This document shows positions 6,521 through 11,443 of a DNA stretch of 11,443 bases, piece by piece. The translations under genes and the position numbers were made by a program. The stretch is from NCBI GenBank assembly GCA_900764225.1, contig CAAFNG010000141.1, forward strand, positions 1 through 11,443, given 5' to 3'. The notes beneath the pieces are model-generated. The model was not told the DNA's origin, ran no database searches, and saw only the letters and a program-made list of their open reading frames with translations. The DNA comes from Lachnospiraceae bacterium. Lineage in GTDB: Bacteria > Bacillota > Clostridia > Lachnospirales > Lachnospiraceae. Numbering within the stretch: position 1 is the stretch's first letter; every line of letters starts with the position of its first letter.

Positions 6521-7381
6521 TCAGCTGTTGCTCATTTTCTGTCTCAGAACCTCCACAAAGCTCAGATGATTCAGCTTAAGGATCTTCGTTCTGGCTGTGG
6601 CCTTGCGGATCACGATCCGGTCGCCTGTAACCATGGATATCTGGGTATCTCCGTCAAAAGAAGCCACTGCATTCTCAATGGTATTATGTCTTCCCTCTCC
6701 GATCTCCACAGTGACTTCCTCTTCCTCTGAAAGAATAATGCTTCTTGTATTCATGGTATGAGGCGCGATGGGCGTCATGATCATCATACTGGCACTTGGA
6801 GATACCACAGGTCCTCCTGCTGACAGGCTGTAGCCTGTGGAACCAGTAGGCGTGGAAATGATGATTCCATCCGCATTATAGGAATTCATATACGCATCAT
6901 TGACATAATTTTTGAACCGGATCACACGAAGGTGTCCCTCTCGTCCGATGACAATATCATTTAATGCAATATCCTTTCCGATAAGTTCTTCACCACGATA
7001 GATTCTGCCTTCCAGCATCATCCGCTCTTCCAACTCATAATCATCCGTAAGCAGACGTTCCAGTGACGGATATATGGAATTCTTGTCAACCTCTGCCAGA
7101 AATCCCAGGGTTCCCAGGTTGATTCCGATAAGAGGAATATCTTTGTGCACCACATCACGGGCAGCCTGAAGAAGTGTTCCGTCACCACCCAGAACAATGA
7201 TACACTGAGTATCTTCGGGAATTCCGTCCGGGTCTGTATAATGGTATGGACCCTCCATCTTCTCCGTGATCTGCTGTACATGACATCTAGCTCCTCTTTG
7301 TTCCAGATACCCAATGATCCTGTTGGAAAATGCCAGAGACGGATCCTTTGCACTGTTTGGAATTATATAAAATCTGTCCAT
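6521..7381 (-). CDS. nadK: NAD kinase
   Basis: Phosphorylates NAD to NADP, the committed step for NADP(H) supply; in this operon it sits near dxs, whose downstream enzymes use NADPH. With the ATG at 7381 the product is 286 aa, normal for the family. Motifs are GGDG (65-68) for phosphoryl transfer, NLGTLGF (88-94), ALND (139-142; Asp follows Asn where E. coli has Glu) and TPTGSTGY (177-184) of the NAD-binding domain. An in-frame TTG at 7402 would add 7 residues. I prefer the ATG because MDRFYIIPNS resembles the usual family start, although the GGAAAGGA ribosome site is a rather long 11 nt away. It is inserted between tlyA and argR, unlike Bacillus, where those two are adjacent. Confidence 0.97.
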   Translation of the reverse strand: MDRFYIIPNSAKDPSLAFSNRIIGYLEQRGARCHVQQITEKMEGPYHYTDPDGIPEDTQCIIVLGGDGTLLQAARDVVHKDIPLIGINLGTLGFLAEVDKNSIYPSLERLLTDDYELEERMMLEGRIYRGEELIGKDIALNDIVIGREGHLRVIRFKNYVNDAYMNSYNADGIIISTPTGSTGYSLSAGGPVVSPSASMMIMTPIAPHTMNTRSIILSEEEEVTVEIGEGRHNTIENAVASFDGDTQISMVTGDRIVIRKATARTKILKLNHLSFVEVLRQKMSNS

Positions 7382-7388
7382 TTTTGCT

Positions 7389-7406
7389 TCAGTCCTTTCC
7401 AAACAT
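7389..7406 (-). promoter_or_regulatory. Five-codon mini-ORF at the tlyA stop, ahead of nadK
   Basis: The tlyA stop TGA (7408-7406) overlaps an ATG (7406-7404) in a TGATG junction. That ATG reads only MFGKD before TGA (7391-7389), and the nadK ATG begins 7 nt later at 7381. The ribosome site for nadK, GGAAAGGA, lies inside the mini-ORF. It could serve as a re-initiation relay coupling tlyA and nadK translation, or be coincidence. Confidence 0.3.
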
Positions 7407-8215
7407 CAGTCCAGCTGGCCGTGAGCTTCCTTTACAACGTCCTCTACAGATACCTCAAGACTCATAGGTACTTCTGTTCCTTCCGGATGTTTCTTAAGAT
7501 GAAGAAGGTATTCTATATTTCCCTCTGGTCCCTTGATCGGGGAGAAAGAAAGATGGCAGGGCTCCATGGCAATGCTCATGGCATAGTCTCTGACCTTCTC
7601 AATGACCTCCTGGTGAACTGCCGGATCACGTACAACACCCTTCTTGCCCACCTTCTCTCTGCCAGCCTCAAACTGCGGTTTGATAAGGCAGACGATCTCG
7701 CCATCTTCTGTGAGAAGATTTCTCACCGGAAGAAGAACCTTTGTCAGAGAAATAAAGGAAACGTCGATGGAAGAAAAAGCTGCCGGGCCTTCCAGATCCT
7801 CCGGTACCACATACCGGATATTGGTCTTTTCCATGCATACGACTCTCGGATCGTTCCGAAGCTTCCAGTCCAGCTGGCCATATCCCACATCAATGGAATA
7901 CACCTTCACTGCCCCGTTCTGAAGCATGCAGTCTGTAAATCCACCGGTGGACGCACCTACATCCATGCATACCTTATCCTTCAGTGTCACGCCGAAATTT
8001 TTCATCGCTTTTTCAAGCTTCAGACCGCCTCTGCTTACATAAGGCAGTGTCTTTCCTCTTACTTCCAGCTTCGCAGTCTCCGGAAACATGGATCCCGCCT
8101 TGTCTTCTTTCTGTCCGTTGACATATACTTCTCCGGACATGATATATGCTTTCGCTTTTTCACGTGACGGTGCAAGTCCCTGCTCCACCATCATGATGTC
8201 AAGTCTTTTTTTCAT
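7406..8215 (-). CDS. tlyA: TlyA family rRNA 2'-O-methyltransferase (YqxC-like)
   Basis: TlyA proteins methylate ribose 2'-OH groups in rRNA (16S and 23S in mycobacteria); a hemolysin role has also been claimed. The 269 aa product has an N-terminal S4 RNA-binding domain (about 1-60, with SREKAKAYIMSGEVYVNG at 17-34) and an FtsJ-like SAM domain with DVGASTGGFTD (85-95). The K-D-K-E catalytic tetrad is visible as K66, D151, K179 and E235, each offset by three from the Mycobacterium tuberculosis residues as I recall them. The ATG at 8215 has GGAGG 5 nt upstream. An in-frame TTG at 8227 lies at that ribosome site and is rejected. A perfect hairpin abuts the ribosome site. Which rRNA is modified cannot be told from sequence. 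Confidence 0.94.
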   Translation of the reverse strand: MKKRLDIMMVEQGLAPSREKAKAYIMSGEVYVNGQKEDKAGSMFPETAKLEVRGKTLPYVSRGGLKLEKAMKNFGVTLKDKVCMDVGASTGGFTDCMLQNGAVKVYSIDVGYGQLDWKLRNDPRVVCMEKTNIRYVVPEDLEGPAAFSSIDVSFISLTKVLLPVRNLLTEDGEIVCLIKPQFEAGREKVGKKGVVRDPAVHQEVIEKVRDYAMSIAMEPCHLSFSPIKGPEGNIEYLLHLKKHPEGTEVPMSLEVSVEDVVKEAHGQLD

Positions 8216-8220
8216 GCTAT

Positions 8221-8254
8221 CCTCCAACAGCCCGGCTCTTGATCGCCGGGCTGT
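8221..8254 (-). promoter_or_regulatory. Intercistronic hairpin abutting the tlyA ribosome binding site
   Basis: ACAGCCCGGC (8227-8236) and GCCGGGCTGT (8245-8254) form a perfect 10 bp GC-rich stem with an 8 nt loop in the dxs-tlyA gap. In the mRNA the stem ends one nucleotide before GGAGG (8225-8221), the tlyA Shine-Dalgarno site. No T-run follows on either strand, so it is not an intrinsic terminator. mRNA processing, stabilisation of the 3' end of dxs, or control of tlyA translation are possible. Confidence 0.8.
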
Positions 8255-8297
8255 AAAACGCCGCTCAGGTTTTTACTTCCTGCAAAGGCCACATTTT

Positions 8298-10181
8298 TTA
8301 TTTTCTTTTATCCTCAAGATCTGCCCGGCACTGTTCAACAGCCTCCAGGATTTCCTGCACATTCAGACCGGTTTTTGCCCGCTGGCTTCCCACGGTTCCG
8401 TGCTCAATAAAGCGGTCTCCGATTGCCAGTGGCAGTACTCTTACTTCCGGATGACAGGCCTCCATGTAGGCTGATACATGTTCTCCGAATCCACCGCTTT
8501 TTACATTCTCCTCCACAGTTACCAGAAGGCTGTGATTTCTGGAAAGCTCATCAAGAAGGCTGGTATCCAGCGGTTTTACAAAACGTGCATTAACAAGAGT
8601 CGCCTCTGCCAAGCCCTGATCTTTCAGTTCCTCACAGACTTTCTGACAGACAGAAACCATACTGCCCACGCCAAGAACAGCAATATCGCTTCCCCGGGTG
8701 ATGACCTCACTTCTGCCCTTCTCTAACGGCTCATTATAGTCTTCCATCTCCGTGCAGGCAGCGCCCTTCGGATAGCGGATCGCACAGGGGCCGTCAAGCT
8801 CCACTGCGTACTTCAGCATATCCGCCAGTTCTTTTCCGTTCTTCGGTGCCATAACTGTCATATTAGGGATCATGGACAAATACGAAAGATCAAAGCATCC
8901 ATGATGGGTTTCTCCGTCTGCTCCCACAAACCCTGCACGGTCAATGGCAAAGATCACATGCAGATTCTGCATACATACATCATGAACGATCTGATCAAAG
9001 CCTCTCTGCAGAAAAGAAGAATAAACGGCAAATACCGGAATCATTCCACCAAGTGCCAGACCTGCCGCAAAGGTTACTGCATGCTCCTCCGCAATTCCTA
9101 CGTCAAAAAATCTCTCCGGAAATTTCTTCCGGAAACGGCTGAGCCCGGTTCCGTCCGGCATGGCTGCCGTGATCGCAACTACCTTTGGATTCTTTTCCGC
9201 TACGGAGCACAGTGCTCTGGAAAAACAGTCTGTATAACAGGGAACTGTTTTTTCGGCAAGAGTCTTACCGCTCTGAATATCAAATGGGCCCGTTCCGTGG
9301 AAACGCTCCGGATGCATGGATGCCGGTCCGTAGCCTCTTCCCTTTTCGGTAAGCACATGTACCACTACAGGTCCTTCCACACGCTTGGCCTCATTAAAAA
9401 GCTTCATCATCTGACGCATATTGTGACCATCCACAGGACCCAGATAAGTCAGTCCCATGTTCTCAAAGAGCATTCCCGGTATAATCAGCTGCTTGATACT
9501 GCTCTTCGTTTTCCGCACAGTATCTACCACAGCTGTTCCCACATGAGGAATCTTTTTCAGGGTCTTTGTAACCCCCAGTTTCATACCTGTGTAAACCTCT
9601 GCAGTACGCAGAACACTTAAATATGTGGACATTCCGCCTACATTCTTGGAAATGGACATATTGTTATCATTGATAATAATGATAAAATTCGTCTTCAGCT
9701 CTGCCGCATTATTCAACGCTTCATACGCCATTCCACCAGTAAGTGCACCATCTCCGATCACGGAAACTACGTTGTATTTTTCTCCCAGGAGATCTCTTGC
9801 ACGGACATAGCCAAGTCCTGCGGAAATGGAATTGGAACTGTGTCCTGTATCAAAAGAATCACAGTCGCTCTCATTTCTCTTCGGGAAGCCGCTTAAGCCA
9901 CCTTCTTTTCGCAGTTCCTTAAAGCCATCCTTTCTTCCTGTAAGGATCTTATGTGTATAAGCCTGATGTCCCACATCCCAGATCAGCTTATCCTGTGGAA
10001 AATCAAGCACATTGTGCAAGGCAAGTGTCAGCTCTACCACACCCAGATTGGATGCCAGATGTCCGCCTGTCTCACTTACTGTCTGGATCAAAAAGCTCCT
10101 GATTTCCTCGGCAAGGCGTGGAAAATCCTCCAACGAAACTTTATGAATATCATTTGGCTTTTTAATTTTTTCCAGAATCAT
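8298..10181 (-). CDS. dxs: 1-deoxy-D-xylulose-5-phosphate synthase
   Basis: Thiamine-diphosphate enzyme condensing pyruvate and glyceraldehyde 3-phosphate to DXP, the first step of the MEP isoprenoid pathway and a feed to thiamine and pyridoxal synthesis. The 627 aa length is typical. Visible are GGHLASNLG (39-47, H41), DVGHQAYTHK (69-78), the ThDP/Mg motif GDGALTGG (143-150) with NDNNMS (171-176), the catalytic Glu in GIAEEHAVTFAAG (362-374, E365), and the transketolase central and C-terminal domains (DRAGFVGADGETHHG, 414-428). The ATG at 10181 has AAGGAAGG a few nt upstream and follows ispA by 22 bp. Pairing with ispA links the first step of the pathway to prenyl chain elongation, and implies the MEP rather than the mevalonate route. 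Confidence 0.99.
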   Translation of the reverse strand: MILEKIKKPNDIHKVSLEDFPRLAEEIRSFLIQTVSETGGHLASNLGVVELTLALHNVLDFPQDKLIWDVGHQAYTHKILTGRKDGFKELRKEGGLSGFPKRNESDCDSFDTGHSSNSISAGLGYVRARDLLGEKYNVVSVIGDGALTGGMAYEALNNAAELKTNFIIIINDNNMSISKNVGGMSTYLSVLRTAEVYTGMKLGVTKTLKKIPHVGTAVVDTVRKTKSSIKQLIIPGMLFENMGLTYLGPVDGHNMRQMMKLFNEAKRVEGPVVVHVLTEKGRGYGPASMHPERFHGTGPFDIQSGKTLAEKTVPCYTDCFSRALCSVAEKNPKVVAITAAMPDGTGLSRFRKKFPERFFDVGIAEEHAVTFAAGLALGGMIPVFAVYSSFLQRGFDQIVHDVCMQNLHVIFAIDRAGFVGADGETHHGCFDLSYLSMIPNMTVMAPKNGKELADMLKYAVELDGPCAIRYPKGAACTEMEDYNEPLEKGRSEVITRGSDIAVLGVGSMVSVCQKVCEELKDQGLAEATLVNARFVKPLDTSLLDELSRNHSLLVTVEENVKSGGFGEHVSAYMEACHPEVRVLPLAIGDRFIEHGTVGSQRAKTGLNVQEILEAVEQCRADLEDKRK

Positions 10182-10203
10182 TCGTATCCTTCCTTTGTTC
10201 TTT

Positions 10204-11091
10204 CTATTTCCTGCGGCTTACAAGGCTTTCCACAAGAAGCTCCAGAAACTCATTCTTCCGTGAAAGCCCCGCAAGAAGCTCTACCGCATGATCAGAAAGT
10301 TCTTTTACCTTTCCGGCTGCCGCCGCGCTCCCCATAAGGCTCACATACGTGACCTTATTGTTCTTCTCATCACTGTGGATCGGTTTTCCAAGTTCCTCCT
10401 GGGTGCTTGTCACATCCAGAATATCATCCTGGATCTGGAAAGCCAGTCCGATCTCTCCGGCAGCCTGCTCCACAGTCCTGATCTCCGCTTCCGATGCACC
10501 TGCCAGAACAGCACCTGTCATCATGGAAGCCTCAATCAGCGCGGAAGTCTTATTCTTATATATATAATCCAGCATTTCCCGCCTCAGAGGCTTGCCATCG
10601 TTCTCAACATCCACACTCTGGCCACCCAGCATTCCGTTAATGCCGGTCTTACCTGCCATGATCTGCATGGCTTTTATCACACGTTCCTTATCCTCTGTCA
10701 AATCAAAAGCTGTGAGCATGACTTCATACGCACGGTTCAGAAGTGCCACTCCACTTAAAACACCCATGGCTTCACCGTACACCTTATGAGTCGTCAGTCT
10801 GCCACGGCGGTAATCATCGTTATCCAGTGCCGGAAGATCGTCATGAATAAGAGAATGTGTATGTATCATCTCCATGGCCGCCATAAAAGGCTCGCAAAGC
10901 TCTCCCTCACCTCCAAAAAGGCGGTAAGTCTCCCGGATCAGGATCGGGCGGAGTCTTTTTCCGCCGGCTGTCATGCTGTAATTCATAGCCTCTGCCATTG
11001 TTCTGGCAAAGCCTTTCTCCTCCGGAAGATATTTGCGGATCACGCTTTCTGCATCTTCCGTTCTTTTTTTGAGTTCTTCTTTAAAATTCAC
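10204..11091 (-). CDS. ispA: Short-chain (E)-prenyl diphosphate synthase, IspA family
   Basis: Condenses IPP with allylic diphosphates to make FPP, and perhaps GGPP, for undecaprenyl and quinone precursors. Motifs are GGKRLRP (43-49), the first aspartate-rich motif DDLPALD (84-90) and the second, DDILD (222-226), both intact. Starting at GTG (11091) gives 295 aa beginning MNFKEELKKR, the usual clostridial-type start, with GGGA 6 nt upstream. In-frame ATGs at 11109 and 11103 would add six or four residues but lack a good ribosome site. The GTG overlaps the xseB end by 11 nt, suggesting translational coupling. Odd: the residue five before the first aspartate motif is His79, where FPP synthases of this type usually have Tyr, so the product may be longer than C15. 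Confidence 0.95.
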   Translation of the reverse strand: MNFKEELKKRTEDAESVIRKYLPEEKGFARTMAEAMNYSMTAGGKRLRPILIRETYRLFGGEGELCEPFMAAMEMIHTHSLIHDDLPALDNDDYRRGRLTTHKVYGEAMGVLSGVALLNRAYEVMLTAFDLTEDKERVIKAMQIMAGKTGINGMLGGQSVDVENDGKPLRREMLDYIYKNKTSALIEASMMTGAVLAGASEAEIRTVEQAAGEIGLAFQIQDDILDVTSTQEELGKPIHSDEKNNKVTYVSLMGSAAAAGKVKELSDHAVELLAGLSRKNEFLELLVESLVSRRK

Positions 11092-11305
11092 GAAATGTCC
11101 CATCCTCATTCATCTGAAGCATCTTTTTTTCTACTGTGTCAAGCCTTCCGCTCAGATCCTTAAGAAGCTCCATACCCTGTCTGTAGAGACGGAAAGATTC
11201 CTCAAGAGGCGTATCCCTGTCTTCCAGCTTCTGTGCCAGCAGATCAAGCTCGCCAAAAGTCTCCTCTATGGATCTCGCTTCTTTTTTTTCTTCTGTCTCT
11301 GCCAT
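11081..11305 (-). CDS. xseB: Exodeoxyribonuclease VII small subunit
   Basis: Small subunit of exonuclease VII, which degrades single-stranded DNA from both ends; several XseB chains bind each XseA. The 74 aa protein shows the family pattern: FGELDLLAQKLEDRDTPLEE (17-36), then SFRLYRQGMELLKDL, predicted to form two helices. The ATG at 11305 overlaps the xseA stop in TAATG, with AAGGGAAG upstream, a typical coupled junction that would help set subunit ratio. Its 3' end overlaps the ispA start. Family assignment rests on pattern and position, both clear. Confidence 0.95.
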   Translation of the reverse strand: MAETEEKKEARSIEETFGELDLLAQKLEDRDTPLEESFRLYRQGMELLKDLSGRLDTVEKKMLQMNEDGTFREF

Positions 11306-11412
11306 TATCGTTCTTCCCTTCTGCTGCTGTCCGCAACTGCTTCTATCACTCCGTCTGTCACTGCAATGGAAAGCCGGTCACCTTTTTTTACCTGGGTAAT
11401 GCTGGTTATAGC
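11305..11412 (-). CDS. xseA: Exodeoxyribonuclease VII large subunit, C-terminal fragment
   Basis: Reading the minus strand from 11412 to the TAA at 11307-11305 gives 35 codons, starting AITSITQVKKGDRLSIAVTD and ending in SSRREER. The pattern of a short strand, then V-x-x-GD-x-L-x-I-x-V-x-DG, matches the extreme C-terminus of XseA. The junction with xseB (TAATG) and the neighbour order agree. The gene is incomplete because genomic sequence stops at 11412, where library adapter begins; this is not a biological truncation. The nuclease and OB-fold domains lie outside the window. Confidence 0.9.
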   Translation of the reverse strand, partial: AITSITQVKKGDRLSIAVTDGVIEAVADSSRREER

Positions 11413-11443
11413 CTGTCTCTTATACACATCTGACGCTGCCGAC
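11413..11443. other. Nextera/Tn5 transposome adapter (artefact)
   Basis: The last 31 bases begin with the 19 bp Tn5 mosaic-end sequence CTGTCTCTTATACACATCT (11413-11431) and continue GACGCTGCCGAC, the reverse complement of the Nextera read 2 adapter. The XseA reading frame is sensible up to 11412 and ends in this sequence. This is untrimmed library sequence at the end of a contig, not genomic DNA or a natural transposon end. Confidence 0.97.

Noticed and set aside
7145..8167. Long plus-strand open frame (340 codons) opposite nadK and tlyA, and similar ones opposite dxs (8901-9620) and recN (5001-5609)
   Set aside because: Antisense shadows of well-supported minus-strand genes, with no protein motifs and atypical amino-acid composition.
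11413..11443. Natural Tn5-like transposon end
   Set aside because: The mosaic end is followed by the synthetic Nextera read 2 sequence, so it is library adapter.

Overview
This window looks like a chromosomal segment of an endospore-lineage Firmicute, most likely a Lachnospiraceae (Clostridia) gut anaerobe. The evidence is the gene order xseA-xseB-ispA-dxs-tlyA-nadK-argR-recN-spoIVB-spo0A, with Spo0A and SpoIVB sequences close to the Bacillus/Clostridium family and nadK between tlyA and argR. The family-level assignment is inference from protein character and gene order; no database was searched. All ten genes, including the xseA fragment, lie on the minus strand, so the window reads right to left.

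Right part (11412 down to 4323): a tightly packed housekeeping operon. It encodes the end of exonuclease VII large subunit (xseA), its small subunit (xseB), a short-chain prenyl diphosphate synthase (ispA), DXP synthase of the MEP pathway (dxs), a TlyA-type rRNA 2'-O-methyltransferase, NAD kinase, the arginine repressor ArgR and the DNA repair ATPase RecN. Genes overlap or are 16-34 bp apart, except for an 82 bp dxs-tlyA gap that carries a perfect 10 bp hairpin next to the tlyA ribosome binding site. A strong intrinsic terminator (4262-4305) follows recN.

Middle (4218 to 1931): the sporulation pair spoIVB and spo0A. They are separated by 272 bp that holds a sigma-A-like promoter and three exact TGNCGAA 0A boxes, which suggests Spo0A autoregulation.

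Left part (1872 to 1): glycogen synthase glgA starts 58 bp after spo0A with no convincing terminator between them. Its 3' UTR contains GC-rich direct and inverted repeats and ends in a good intrinsic terminator (282-321). Beyond that is a 33 bp minisatellite-like tandem repeat (about 78-263) with no supportable gene.

The last 31 bases (11413-11443) are not genomic. They match the Nextera/Tn5 transposome adapter, so the sequence ends in untrimmed library adapter and xseA is cut by the end of the assembly, not by biology. I found no new defence, mobile or CRISPR-like system. The points most worth a second look are the IspA residue that suggests a longer-chain product, the 0A-box cluster, the spo0A-glgA adjacency, the tandem repeat and the adapter tail.
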